A stretch of 64,000 bases of DNA, from assembly GCA_964567785.1 (NCBI GenBank), contig CAZMOK010000006.1:10569-74568 (forward strand), in the 5' to 3' direction. Positions 23,933 to 32,908 of this stretch are shown here, one piece after another. How positions within the stretch are numbered: position 1 is the stretch's first letter; each line of letters begins with the position of its first letter. The notes beneath the pieces are model-generated. The model was not told the origin of the DNA. It saw nothing but the letters and a program-made list of their open reading frames with translations, and ran no database searches. Position numbers and translations under genes: made by a program. This stretch comes from CAZMOK01 sp964567785. GTDB taxonomy: Bacteria > Bacteroidota > Bacteroidia > Bacteroidales > JAGOPY01.

Positions 23933-23938
23933 TTTAAG

Positions 23939-25882
23939 TTAATTTTTATTCTCTGTTTCCTTTTCTATTTCTTTATCAATCAATCCCGTAAAATCAGCAA
24001 CCGGGTAAGCGCCTATATCACCTTCACCCTGCCTGCGGACTGAAACCGTATTCTCAGCCTCTTCTTTCTCTCCGACAATAAGGAGATATGGAATTTTCTT
24101 CAACTCGGCGTCCCTGATCTTCCGTCCAATCTTTTCACTACGCCCGTCTATAAGCGCGCGAATTTCCGATTTTTTTAGCAAAGATAAAACTTTTTCGGCA
24201 TATTTTTGATACTTCTCGCTGATAGGCAGTACAATAGCCTGATCGGGTATAAGCCAAAGAGGAAACTTTCCTGCACTGTGCTCCAGGAGTACTGCAACAA
24301 ACCGCTCCATTGAGCCAAACGGCGCCCTGTGTATCATTATGGGACGATGCTTTTCGTTATCGCTGCCTGTGTATTCAAGCTCAAACCTGTCGGGAAGATT
24401 ATAATCAACCTGGATGGTACCCAGTTGCCAGCTTCTGCCAAGCGCATCTTTTACCATGAAATCCATCTTCGGACCATAAAAGGCAGCCTCCCCTTCTTCC
24501 ACAACATAATCCAAACCACTCTCTTCAGCAACTTCCATAATTGCCTTTTCTGACTTCTCCCAGTTCTCGTCAGTGCCAATATATTTTTCCTTGTCACCCG
24601 GGTCACGAAGAGAGATCTGAGTTATAAAATCATTGAAATCAAGTGCTTTGAATATTTTCATCACAATCTCAATCACCCCTTTGAACTCCTCTTTCAACTG
24701 GTCAGGAGTGCAAAAAATATGAGCATCGTCCTGAGTAAATCCCCTCACCCGGGTAAGTCCGTGCAACTCTCCGCTCTGTTCATAACGGTAAACTGTTCCG
24801 AACTCTGCATACCTGACAGGAAGGTCGCGATAGGACCTGGGTCGGGATTTATAGATTTCGCAATGATGCGGGCAATTCATCGGTTTAAGGAAGTATTGCT
24901 CGCCCTCAATTGGTGTGTTGATAGGTTTGAATGAATCCTTCCCGTACTTTTGAAAATGTCCTGAGGTCTTGTAAAGCTCTACATTTCCAATATGAGGTGT
25001 TATTACCGGGTCGTAGCCGGCTTTTTTCTGGACTTTTTTTAGGAAGTTCTCCAGGCGTTCCCTGAGCTCTGCACCTTTCGGTAACCATAACGGAAGACCT
25101 GCCCCCACCTGCTGAGAGAATGTGAAGATCTCCAGCTCTCTCCCGAGCACCCTGTGGTCGCGTTTTTTAGCCTCTTCCAGCACCTCAAGGTATTCGGTAA
25201 GTTCCTTTTGTTTCGGGAAAGTAATGCCGTATATCCTGGTGAGCATTTTCCTGTTCTCATCTCCCCTCCAGTAAGCCCCGGCTACATTAAGAAGCTTGAC
25301 AGCCTTGATAAAACCGGTGTTGGGAAGGTGTGGTCCGCGACAAAGATCGGTGAAGGTCCCTGAGTTGTAAAAACTGATCTCGCCATCCTCAAGCTCACTA
25401 ATCAGTTCAATCTTATACTCGTCGCCTTTGTTGCCGAAATAGTCAAGAGCTTCTTTCTTTGAAACATCCTTTCTTTCATAAGTCTGCTTCTCTTTTGCAA
25501 GCTCTTTCATCTTTTTTTCGATCTTCTCAAGATCTTCATCCGAAACCTGTCTGTCGCCAAAGTCCACATCATAGTAAAATCCTTTTTCAATGTCGGGACC
25601 AATGCCAAACTTTACGCCGGGGTAAAGCTGTTCGATGGCTTCCGCCATGAGATGGGCCGAAGAATGCCACATGGTGGCCTTACCCTCTTTATCACTCCAG
25701 GTAAGAAGCTGAACCCTGGCATTATCCTCTATTGGCCTGGTTGCATCCCATACCTCACCATTTACTTTTGCCGCAAGGACATTCCGGGCAAGGCCCTCAC
25801 TTATGCTCCTGGCAATGTCCAGACCGGTGACACCTGGTTCGAATTGTCTGACCGAGTTATCAGGTAGTGTTATATTGATCAT
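23939..25882 (-). CDS. thrS: threonyl-tRNA synthetase
   Basis: A 647-residue class II synthetase that charges tRNA-Thr. Domains in order are: TGS (residues 1-60), the editing domain with HSSAHLMAEA and TDLCRGPHLPNTG (histidines and Cys that hydrolyse Ser-tRNA-Thr), the catalytic core with the zinc ligands around LKPMNCPHHCEIY, RYAEFGTVYRYE (motif 2) and HRAPFGSMERF (motif 3), and the anticodon-binding domain from LWLIPDQAIVL. The ATG at 25882 is preferred over the TTG at 25894. It is first in the operon with infC, rpmI and rplT. Confidence 0.97.
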   Translation of the reverse strand: MINITLPDNSVRQFEPGVTGLDIARSISEGLARNVLAAKVNGEVWDATRPIEDNARVQLLTWSDKEGKATMWHSSAHLMAEAIEQLYPGVKFGIGPDIEKGFYYDVDFGDRQVSDEDLEKIEKKMKELAKEKQTYERKDVSKKEALDYFGNKGDEYKIELISELEDGEISFYNSGTFTDLCRGPHLPNTGFIKAVKLLNVAGAYWRGDENRKMLTRIYGITFPKQKELTEYLEVLEEAKKRDHRVLGRELEIFTFSQQVGAGLPLWLPKGAELRERLENFLKKVQKKAGYDPVITPHIGNVELYKTSGHFQKYGKDSFKPINTPIEGEQYFLKPMNCPHHCEIYKSRPRSYRDLPVRYAEFGTVYRYEQSGELHGLTRVRGFTQDDAHIFCTPDQLKEEFKGVIEIVMKIFKALDFNDFITQISLRDPGDKEKYIGTDENWEKSEKAIMEVAEESGLDYVVEEGEAAFYGPKMDFMVKDALGRSWQLGTIQVDYNLPDRFELEYTGSDNEKHRPIMIHRAPFGSMERFVAVLLEHSAGKFPLWLIPDQAIVLPISEKYQKYAEKVLSLLKKSEIRALIDGRSEKIGRKIRDAELKKIPYLLIVGEKEEAENTVSVRRQGEGDIGAYPVADFTGLIDKEIEKETENKN

Positions 25883-25910
25883 CTTGTCTCCCAAAATTCA
25901 AAATTGGCTG

Positions 25911-25918
25911 CAAAATTA
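25911..25918 (-). promoter_or_regulatory. Bacteroidota -7 element for the thrS operon (TAATTTTG)
   Basis: TAATTTTG on the minus strand, 28 bases before the thrS ATG. It gives a short untranslated leader, with no room for a T-box. Confidence 0.6.
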
Positions 25919-26173
25919 GAGAATTCTCACTTATCCGCAAAAGTACCACATACTAATAATGTTTATCAGATGTAAATTGTTCGGTCATTATCATAAAATA
26001 CTCTGTCAGGAGCAGTAAATCTGTGACCTATTAATATCCAACAATCTAACAGATAAAAAATTTATATCACTTATAATTCACATTATCAGCTACATATAAT
26101 ATTTTAGTATTATATTTTATTAAATATTATAAATATTTTATTACTTTGTATTGCATAGTTCTATAAATTATTA

Positions 26174-26181
26174 TATATTTG
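26174..26181 (+). promoter_or_regulatory. Bacteroidota -7 element for padR (TATATTTG)
   Basis: TATATTTG ends 4 bases before the padR ATG at 26186, with TTG at 26151-26153 as a possible -33 box after a 20-base spacer. Transcription should start at or next to the ATG, so the mRNA is probably leaderless. Confidence 0.6.
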
Positions 26182-26185
26182 CTGC

Positions 26186-26527
26186 ATGAATCTCGACAGA
26201 ACAATAGCTCAAATGCGCAAGGGTGTGCTGGAATTGTGTATCCTTGCTATAATATCGGAAAAAGATGCGTACGCCTCCGATATACTGAATAAATTGAAAG
26301 AATCTAAGCTTATAGTGGTTGAAGGGACACTCTACCCCTTGCTGACAAGACTGAAAAACGAAGGATTCCTGAGTTACAGATGGGAAGAGTCTAAATCAGG
26401 CCCTCCGAGGAAATATTATGAATTAACCGAACTGGGTGCTTCCATGCTTAAGGAATTGGACCAAAACTGGAAAGACCTTGTAAAAGCAGTCAATCAATTA
26501 ACCTTGAATATAAATAAAGAATCGTAA
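26186..26527 (+). CDS. PadR-family transcriptional regulator
   Basis: A 113-residue winged-helix regulator. The typical PadR opening (MRKGVLELCILAIISEKDAYASDIL) is followed by the wing (VEGTLYPLLTRLKNEGFLSYRWEESKSGPPRKYYELTELG) and a short C-terminal helix, so it belongs to the compact PadR subgroup 2. It is followed after 22 bases by a PspC-domain gene, a pairing widespread in Bacteroidota. It probably represses its own operon and responds to envelope stress or a ligand, but the signal is unknown. Confidence 0.93.
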   Translation: MNLDRTIAQMRKGVLELCILAIISEKDAYASDILNKLKESKLIVVEGTLYPLLTRLKNEGFLSYRWEESKSGPPRKYYELTELGASMLKELDQNWKDLVKAVNQLTLNINKES

Positions 26528-26549
26528 GCCAGAAAAATCATTAAGAGTT

Positions 26550-28241
26550 ATGAAAAAGACTTTCACCATAAACATAAGCGGTATAGTTTTCAATATTGAT
26601 GAAGATGCATATGAAAAACTGGGATCGTATCTCAGGAAAATAAAGAAGCATTTCCAGGGATCAGAAGGAGGTGAAGAGATCATTAATGATATTGAATCCC
26701 GTATTGCAGAGATCCTGCAAAACAAAATGAGTGATAAAAAACAGGTTGTGATAATCGATGATATAGATGAGATCATTGAGATAATGGGCCAGCCGGATGA
26801 ATTCACCGGGGAAAGTTCGGAAGAGAATAAAGCTGAAGATGAGACCTTTGAAGCACCCCGATATAAAAGGTTATACCGGGATGTCGACAGCAGGTTGCTC
26901 GGTGGCGTTTGTGCCGGCATCGCTGCATACCTGAAGACCGATCCTGTCTGGATAAGACTGATTTTTGTTGTGCTTACCCTGTTTTCCGGAATCGGGGTCC
27001 TTATATATCTCATCTTGTGGATAGTTGTTCCTGAAGCAAGGACCACTGCCGAAAAGCTCGAAATGAAAGGCAGGCGGGTCAATATCTCGAACATTGAAAA
27101 ATCTATTCAGGATGAGGTTGATCATCTTAAAGATAAGATCAACGACCTGACTGACGAAGCCAAGAATACCTTTAAAAAAAAAAGTAAGAACGTAAACGCA
27201 CCGCGCGATCCCGTACCCGGATTGATCAAATCTTTTTTCAGTGTACTGGGAAGGCTTATACTTATTCTTGCCGGTGTGATCTTTTTCCTGCTCGGTATTT
27301 CATTCCTTGTGTTCCTTATTGCTTCAATACTTGGAGGGGGCACATTCTTTATTTTCGAAGATATTTATGTGACCCCATTCCCAGAAACCGGCTTCTTAAA
27401 TATGCTCGTGGAATCACCTTCTAATATTCCTGTCATAAAAACAACACTGGCCCTGGTTACAGGCATCCCAATTATTATGCTGATTATTCTGGGCCTTACA
27501 TGGATATTCGGATTAAAAAGAAACAGGGCTATTGGAATTGTAGCACTTAATGTTTGGGTGATCTCGCTTGTAGTACTGCTCGTTTTTGTTTTCAATTTTG
27601 CCCGTGACTTCAGGTTTGAGGGAGATTATTCGAGAGAGGAAATCATCAAAACCATCCCGGCAAAAACCTTGATTATTATCAGTAATGAATCTGCAATTGA
27701 TAAGAGGGATTATGCCTTGATTATGAGCAGAGACTGGATAATTACTGATAATGGTTATGAATTTGAAGCTCTGGGTAAGCCTGATCTTACCTTCCATCTG
27801 TCGGATGACAGTTCCTGCCGGCTGGTACTCTATACACAAGCCAGGGGCAAGACCAAGTTCGATGCGGAGTCCAGGGCCAGGGAAATAATCTATAATTACA
27901 GTTTCAACGACTCAACCCTGTTTTTGGACCATCATTTCAGACTTGCCAACAACGAAGTATGGAGAGACCAGGAACTGAACCTGAAATTATACCTGCCGCA
28001 TGGACAAAGGATAAGGATCGGAAGAGATATGTCAGAAATATTGAGTACAAGAAATGAGTTTTCACGTTATTACATGGAAGAAAAAGAGTTCATTATGACC
28101 GAAAATGGACTTCAGCGCTATGAAAAAGAACTCACAGCCGCTGAAAATTCCAATGAGGTCCATATGACAAGTAAAGCAGGGTTCTTACAAATATTCTCAG
28201 GCCTGGTTTTCAATAATTATAATTTATTTCCGGTACGTTAA
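26550..28241 (+). CDS. PspC-domain membrane protein
   Basis: A 563-residue protein. The N-terminal soluble region (1-95) contains an acidic helix set (IINDIESRIAEIL, DDIDEIIEIMGQPDEF), followed by the PspC domain (about 105-170: RLYRDVDSRLLGGVCAGIAAYL with a hydrophobic hairpin). More transmembrane segments follow at about 230-260, 295-315 and 330-350, and then a large C-terminal domain probably outside the membrane. In other bacteria PspC senses envelope stress. Here it is paired with padR, which may be its regulator. Confidence 0.88.
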   Translation: MKKTFTINISGIVFNIDEDAYEKLGSYLRKIKKHFQGSEGGEEIINDIESRIAEILQNKMSDKKQVVIIDDIDEIIEIMGQPDEFTGESSEENKAEDETFEAPRYKRLYRDVDSRLLGGVCAGIAAYLKTDPVWIRLIFVVLTLFSGIGVLIYLILWIVVPEARTTAEKLEMKGRRVNISNIEKSIQDEVDHLKDKINDLTDEAKNTFKKKSKNVNAPRDPVPGLIKSFFSVLGRLILILAGVIFFLLGISFLVFLIASILGGGTFFIFEDIYVTPFPETGFLNMLVESPSNIPVIKTTLALVTGIPIIMLIILGLTWIFGLKRNRAIGIVALNVWVISLVVLLVFVFNFARDFRFEGDYSREEIIKTIPAKTLIIISNESAIDKRDYALIMSRDWIITDNGYEFEALGKPDLTFHLSDDSSCRLVLYTQARGKTKFDAESRAREIIYNYSFNDSTLFLDHHFRLANNEVWRDQELNLKLYLPHGQRIRIGRDMSEILSTRNEFSRYYMEEKEFIMTENGLQRYEKELTAAENSNEVHMTSKAGFLQIFSGLVFNNYNLFPVR

Positions 28242-28302
28242 TATCATTCCCCCACTTAGCATTATCAACAATTTAGAATAATTCTAACAAACCAAAATTA
28301 TT

Positions 28303-28310
28303 TAACTTTG
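28303..28310 (+). promoter_or_regulatory. Bacteroidota -7 element (TAACTTTG)
   Basis: Exact TAnnTTTG match 26 bases before the ATG of the fused E1 gene. Confidence 0.6.
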
Positions 28311-28336
28311 TTAGTCAAAATACTAATATTGTTGAT

Positions 28337-30775
28337 ATGCGGGAAGTAGCTGAAAAAAAAGCCTCATCTGGAAAAAAGCAAACTACAGGGTTTTCTAAGA
28401 AAGAAGTACTTGACGATTACAGGATAGCCATTGAAAGCAGGCAGGTAAGTCTTTTGGGGAGAAGAGAAGTTCTAACAGGAAAGGCTAAGTTTGGCATTTT
28501 TGGTGATGGTAAAGAAGTCCCTCAACTGGCAATGGCAAGGGTTTTCAGGAATGGTGACTGGAGATCAGGCTATTATCGCGATCAGACTTTCATGTTCGCC
28601 ACCGGACTGATGAGCCTGGAAGAGTTCTTCGCACAGCTTTACGGTGATACGGATCTTGAATACAATCCCCAGACAGCCGGCAGATTGATGAACAACCACT
28701 TTGCCACGAGGAGCCTTGATGGAAAAGGTGAATGGAAAAACCTGATAAAGCAAAAGAATTCCTCGGCCGACATCTCCCCCACCGCCGGCCAGATGCCCCG
28801 GCTTCTTGGACTGGCACTTGCCTCCAGGGTATATCGTAATGAAAAAGATCTCTCCTCCTTCAAAGAATTTTCCGATAGAGGCAATGAAGTAGCATTCGGA
28901 ACAATAGGTGATTCATCCACTTCGGAAGGACATTTCTTTGAAACAGTAAATGCTGCCGGAGTTCTTAAAATCCCAATGGCTGTCTCGGTTTGGGATGACG
29001 GCTGGGGAATATCAGTTCCCAAAAAGTTCCAAACAACAAAAAGTAGTATATCAGATATCCTTAAAGGTTTCGAAGCAAACAGCAAAGGCGAAGGATACCT
29101 CATTTTTAAAGGCAAGGCATGGGACTACCCCGGATTGCGAAAAATGTATAAAAAAGGCATTGAAAGATGCCGTAGGGAGCACATCCCTGTTTTGTTTCAC
29201 ATCGAAGAATGTACACAACCCCAGGGACATTCCACTTCCGGATCTCATGAGAGATATAAAACAAAGGAACAGCTCGAATGGGAAGCCGAATATGATGGTT
29301 TGCGCAAAATGAGGGAGTGGGTCCTTAAGGAGAAAATCGCAACGGAAGAAGAGCTTGATAAGATTGAGGACGAAGCGAAGAAAAGAGCCAAACAGGCAAA
29401 GAAGAATGCCTGGAATCATTATATGAAGCCCCTTAAGGAAAAAAGGGATTCTTTTCTCGATATGGTGGATATAAGCACCTGTAACTGCGCCAAGACAGCA
29501 AAGATCAATGCCATCAAAGAGGAACTGGCCCAGGTTGGAGAGCCCATTTGGAAAGATATCATGTCTTCAGGAAAAAAGATCCTCAGGCTCATCTGTGATC
29601 ACTGCTCCGATCCACAGCATTCTTTGAAAAAGAACGTAATGGAATGGAGGGATGAAGCCCAAACGCAGAACCAGTTAGCCTACAGCTCACATCTCTGGAG
29701 CGAATCGGAACACTCAGCAAACAAGGTTGAAGAAATAAAGGCTGAAATACCGAAAAATGCAAAGAAGATCCCCGGCAGGGAAATACTTAAGCTCAACTTC
29801 GACCGGATCTTTGAGAAATACCCGGAAGCACTGATCTTTGGTGAAGATGTCGGTAAAATCGGCGGAGTTAACCAGACACTCGAAGGCTTACAGGAAAAGT
29901 ACGGTAATATAAGGGTTTCTGATACAGGCATTCGCGAGGCTACAATCATCGGACAAGGAATCGGTCTTGCCATGAGAGGACTAAGGCCCATTGCCGAAAT
30001 ACAATACTTCGACTACCTCCTTTATGGACTCCAGGTAATGAGCGATGACCTCGCAACATTGCAGTACAGGACCAGGGGCGGACAAAAAGCCCCGATGATC
30101 ATCAGTACACGGGGGCACAGGCTTGAAGGTATCTGGCACTCAGGGTCCCCCCTGAGCATGGTCATTAATTCCATAAGAGGTGTTTATGTATGTGTTCCAA
30201 GGAATATGACACAGGCGGCGGGTTTTTATAATACAATAATGAAATCGGACGAGCCTGCACTGATCATTGAGCCTCTCAACGGTTACAGGCTCTACGAGCC
30301 ACTGCCATCCAATATAGGTGAATTTACAGTGCCGCTCGGAAGACCCGAAATACTGAAGAAAGGTAAAGATATTACAGTAGTTACCTATGGTTCCTGTGTG
30401 AGAATTGCCGAGGACGCTGCATCGCAACTGCAGGAATTCGGGATTGACGCAGAACTTGTAGATATCCAGACCCTGTTGCCTTTCGACCTTGATAATGTTA
30501 TACTTGAATCGCTGAAAAAAACAAACAGGGTGCTCTTCTTCGATGAAGACGTACCGGGCGGAGCCACGGCATTTATGATGCAGAAAGTTGTTGAAGAACA
30601 GAAAGGGTATTTTTATCTTGACTCAGAACCACGCACCCTCACTGCCAAAGCTCACAGGGCAGCCTATAGTACCGACGGCGACTACTTCAGCAACCCGAAC
30701 GCAGAAGATGTTTTCGACTCTGTCTACAATATTATGCATGAAGTCAACCCGGCTAAATATCCCAAGATATTTTAG
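28337..30775 (+). CDS. fused alpha-beta E1 component of a 2-oxoacid dehydrogenase
   Basis: An 812-residue thiamine-diphosphate enzyme that joins E1 alpha and E1 beta in one chain. The alpha half (1 to about 350) has the ThDP motif GDSSTSEGHFFETVNAAG and the region DDGWGIS. A linker of about 130 charged residues follows. The beta half (about 470-812) opens with GREILKLNFDRIFEKYPEALIFGEDVG and ends in the transketolase C-terminal domain (VTYGSCVRIAEDAA). Branched-chain or pyruvate-type oxoacids are the likely substrates. No E2 or E3 gene is next to it. It has its own promoter. Confidence 0.9.
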   Translation: MREVAEKKASSGKKQTTGFSKKEVLDDYRIAIESRQVSLLGRREVLTGKAKFGIFGDGKEVPQLAMARVFRNGDWRSGYYRDQTFMFATGLMSLEEFFAQLYGDTDLEYNPQTAGRLMNNHFATRSLDGKGEWKNLIKQKNSSADISPTAGQMPRLLGLALASRVYRNEKDLSSFKEFSDRGNEVAFGTIGDSSTSEGHFFETVNAAGVLKIPMAVSVWDDGWGISVPKKFQTTKSSISDILKGFEANSKGEGYLIFKGKAWDYPGLRKMYKKGIERCRREHIPVLFHIEECTQPQGHSTSGSHERYKTKEQLEWEAEYDGLRKMREWVLKEKIATEEELDKIEDEAKKRAKQAKKNAWNHYMKPLKEKRDSFLDMVDISTCNCAKTAKINAIKEELAQVGEPIWKDIMSSGKKILRLICDHCSDPQHSLKKNVMEWRDEAQTQNQLAYSSHLWSESEHSANKVEEIKAEIPKNAKKIPGREILKLNFDRIFEKYPEALIFGEDVGKIGGVNQTLEGLQEKYGNIRVSDTGIREATIIGQGIGLAMRGLRPIAEIQYFDYLLYGLQVMSDDLATLQYRTRGGQKAPMIISTRGHRLEGIWHSGSPLSMVINSIRGVYVCVPRNMTQAAGFYNTIMKSDEPALIIEPLNGYRLYEPLPSNIGEFTVPLGRPEILKKGKDITVVTYGSCVRIAEDAASQLQEFGIDAELVDIQTLLPFDLDNVILESLKKTNRVLFFDEDVPGGATAFMMQKVVEEQKGYFYLDSEPRTLTAKAHRAAYSTDGDYFSNPNAEDVFDSVYNIMHEVNPAKYPKIF

Positions 30776-30785
30776 TCATCAACCA

Positions 30786-30793
30786 TAGTTTTG
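30786..30793 (+). promoter_or_regulatory. candidate -7 element (TAGTTTTG)
   Basis: Matches TAnnTTTG but overlaps the TTG at 30791, the upstream candidate start of the LpxR-like gene. If used, translation must start later, for example at the ATG at 30824. Confidence 0.4.
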
Positions 30794-32008
30794 TTGCGAA
30801 AGACAGTAACATACGCCCTGATCATGATCTTGCTTCTGGCCGGGATCGCCGGATTGTGGTATTATTTTCCTGCAAATACCCCGGCAACTGTAAACCGGGA
30901 TTCTTTAAAAGAGATGCAACCACTAAAAGCAAAAGAAATTAGACATGCTTTTAGTCCCTTGACAATCAGAAATAAACAATCTCAGGTAAATACAGGGAAG
31001 ATTGAATTTGCTGATTATAGCGGCCGGGGATTTAAAGTCAGTAAAAGGACGGCCTGGAACCTGAGCCTCAAGGAGCAACGTACTATCAACTCACTGGATG
31101 AAAGAGGTTTCCGTAAAGAAATCTTTTCGAAAAGAGATATTCCGGACCTTGGAATGATCACCATTATTATGGGTAACGACCTTTTTAATTTAACTGATTA
31201 CTATTATACAAGTGGAGTTGGACTGGAAGTTACCCACCCGGTATTCTCTTTTTTGCCTACGCGGCACCTGCTCCTGCCCTTTTCCTCAAAAAGTACAGAT
31301 TATTATGGTTTTTCTGTAATACAGGACCTCTACACACCTTATGATCTTGAGGACCCTGAAATACAATATGGAGACAGGCCCTTTGCTGCCTATCTTTGTA
31401 TTGGTTTTTCAAAAACCTCCCTGTTCCGGGAACAGACGCTGCGTACAAAATCACAATTATATTTCGGGATGATAGGGCCTGCTGCTTTAGGTAACTTCTC
31501 GCAGGATATCTTTCATTCACTGGAACCATCCGGATGGATCAACCAGGTAAACAACGATGTAGTAGTTAATTACAACGTAAATCTTTCTAAAGGAATCATT
31601 AGTGATAATAATTTCGAGCTCGTTACCGTTGCTTCAGGTAGGATAGGAACTTTGTTTACAGATGTAGCATTGGGAGTTGTTATGAGGTTTGGAAATGAGC
31701 TTTCTACATTCAAATATTACACACCCCTTGAGAATAAAGGAAAGAAATTCAGATATGATCTTTTCCTCAACCTTGCAGGAAGGGCCAAAGGATATGATGC
31801 AACCCTTCAGGGCGGACTTTTTAACCGAACGAGTGTTTATGTCATTCCTGAAAGTAATATCGAGCGCTTTCTGTTCATTCCCTCTGCCGGTGTCAACCTA
31901 TCCTACAGTATAGTTCAACTTCGCCTCGAACAACTGTACAGTTCTCCCGAGTTCACCGGGGCAAAACATCACTTTTTCGGGAGGATCTCCCTTAGCTTTA
32001 GCTTTTAA
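30791..32008 (+). CDS. LpxR-like lipid A deacylase family protein
   Basis: Up to 405 residues. The outer-membrane LpxR/DUF2219 signature is recognisable: IIMGNDLFNLTDYYYTSGVGLEV (Asn129-Asp130 and Thr/Ser following), GDRPFAAYLCIG, and IGPAALGNFSQDIFHSLEPSGWINQ, which contains the conserved His and GW..Q. LpxR removes the 3'-acyloxyacyl chain of lipid A. An N-terminal hydrophobic segment and about 90 extra residues before the barrel are unusual for the family. The start is uncertain: TTG at 30791/30794 or ATG at 30824, the latter favoured if the TAGTTTTG element is real. Confidence 0.8.
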   Translation: MLRKTVTYALIMILLLAGIAGLWYYFPANTPATVNRDSLKEMQPLKAKEIRHAFSPLTIRNKQSQVNTGKIEFADYSGRGFKVSKRTAWNLSLKEQRTINSLDERGFRKEIFSKRDIPDLGMITIIMGNDLFNLTDYYYTSGVGLEVTHPVFSFLPTRHLLLPFSSKSTDYYGFSVIQDLYTPYDLEDPEIQYGDRPFAAYLCIGFSKTSLFREQTLRTKSQLYFGMIGPAALGNFSQDIFHSLEPSGWINQVNNDVVVNYNVNLSKGIISDNNFELVTVASGRIGTLFTDVALGVVMRFGNELSTFKYYTPLENKGKKFRYDLFLNLAGRAKGYDATLQGGLFNRTSVYVIPESNIERFLFIPSAGVNLSYSIVQLRLEQLYSSPEFTGAKHHFFGRISLSFSF

Positions 32009-32013
32009 TTTTG
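32006..32013 (+). promoter_or_regulatory. Bacteroidota -7 element (TAATTTTG)
   Basis: Overlaps the stop codon of the LpxR-like gene and lies 17 bases before the ATG at 32031, so the following genes have their own transcript. Confidence 0.55.
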
Positions 32014-32030
32014 TATCTTAAGGTAAGACT

Positions 32031-32333
32031 ATGTCTGAAAATAAAGAACATCAAAACAGAAATAACTTATTCAATGAAGAAAAAGTAGAGTTTCCGGTTA
32101 GCTATGACCTTAAAGTATTCATGGACGGAACAATTCCTGATGAAGAAAACAAAGTTGAAGTAGCAAGAAGGCTTTATGAGCTGGAAATTCCCTTTTCACA
32201 CTGGGAAAAACGACTGAGCAAAAAAGGAAATTATGTTTGCTTCACTGTCAGCATAACAGTGGACAATAACAGCACTTTTAAAAGCCTCTACAAAAGGCTG
32301 GAAAGTATTCCCGGAATAAAACTGGCCATCTGA
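32031..32333 (+). CDS. DUF493 (YbeD-like) family protein
   Basis: A 100-residue cytoplasmic protein. Residues about 20-100 fit the ferredoxin-like DUF493/YbeD fold: FPVSYDLKVFMDGT, an amphipathic helix, then GNYVCFTVSITVDNNSTFKSLYKRLESIPGIKLAI. The N-terminal 18 residues are polar and probably disordered. YbeD-type domains are thought to be regulatory (ACT-like). Its stop overlaps the next start by one base (TGATG), so the two products are probably coupled. Confidence 0.7.
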   Translation: MSENKEHQNRNNLFNEEKVEFPVSYDLKVFMDGTIPDEENKVEVARRLYELEIPFSHWEKRLSKKGNYVCFTVSITVDNNSTFKSLYKRLESIPGIKLAI

Positions 32334-32902
32334 TGCATTTTATTGAACCATATTATACCTGGCGGCATCTGTATATTGCTTCTGAAGACGAAAGATCTCC
32401 CTTCTACGGAAGGGATTACAGTGAATTCGAATTCACACATGCTATTTACGATTACTGCATACATCCGCAATGGGACGAAATGGGGTCTTCAACCCTCTAC
32501 CTTAAAATACTTTATGCTAATTATGAAGATGGATATTGTATTATTGAAATGATCGGCGAATGGAACGATGCCATCCATAACGATATCATGTACCTCAAAA
32601 GAAATGTGATCGAGGTACTAATGGAAAGCGGGATCGATAAATTCATACTGATAGGTGAAAATGTGCTGAACTTCCATTCAGACGACCCGGACTATTACCA
32701 GGAATGGTTTGATGAAATTGAAGAAGGCTGGATCGTCGGACTTAATTTCAGGGAACATGTAATCAATGAGTTCCGCGACTGCAACCTGGATTACTACATT
32801 GCTTTTGGCGGCAGGTTCAATGAATTTTCATGGCAGACCAATGATCCCCATCAACTTTTTCTTAAGATTGAAGGAATGATAATGAAACGATTAAACCCAT
32901 AG
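32333..32902 (+). CDS. conserved hypothetical protein
   Basis: A 189-residue acidic, aromatic-rich soluble protein without signal peptide or membrane segment (many Tyr/Trp/Phe; WDEMGSSTLYLKILYANYEDGYCIIEMIGEW). I do not recognise a domain. The character suggests a STAS-like or ferredoxin-like alpha/beta fold, which is only a guess. It is coupled to the DUF493 gene by a one-base overlap and is followed after 6 bases by acylphosphatase, so it sits in a three-gene unit. Confidence 0.75.
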   Translation: MHFIEPYYTWRHLYIASEDERSPFYGRDYSEFEFTHAIYDYCIHPQWDEMGSSTLYLKILYANYEDGYCIIEMIGEWNDAIHNDIMYLKRNVIEVLMESGIDKFILIGENVLNFHSDDPDYYQEWFDEIEEGWIVGLNFREHVINEFRDCNLDYYIAFGGRFNEFSWQTNDPHQLFLKIEGMIMKRLNP

Positions 32903-32908
32903 GTATTC

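Larger units (their letters stand above)
25883..26185. other. 303-base divergent intergenic region
   Basis: This AT-rich spacer lies between thrS and padR. It holds the thrS -7 element (25911-25918) and the padR -7 element (26174-26181). No open frame, RNA gene or clear hairpin was seen in the middle part. Confidence 0.7.

Noticed and set aside
25883..26185. A T-box or other riboswitch upstream of thrS
   Set aside because: The promoter element leaves a leader of about 25 bases and no specifier or antiterminator structure is visible.
32031..32902. Two overlapping small genes as a toxin-antitoxin pair
   Set aside because: The first fits DUF493 and the second is larger and acidic; no toxin or antitoxin fold was seen.
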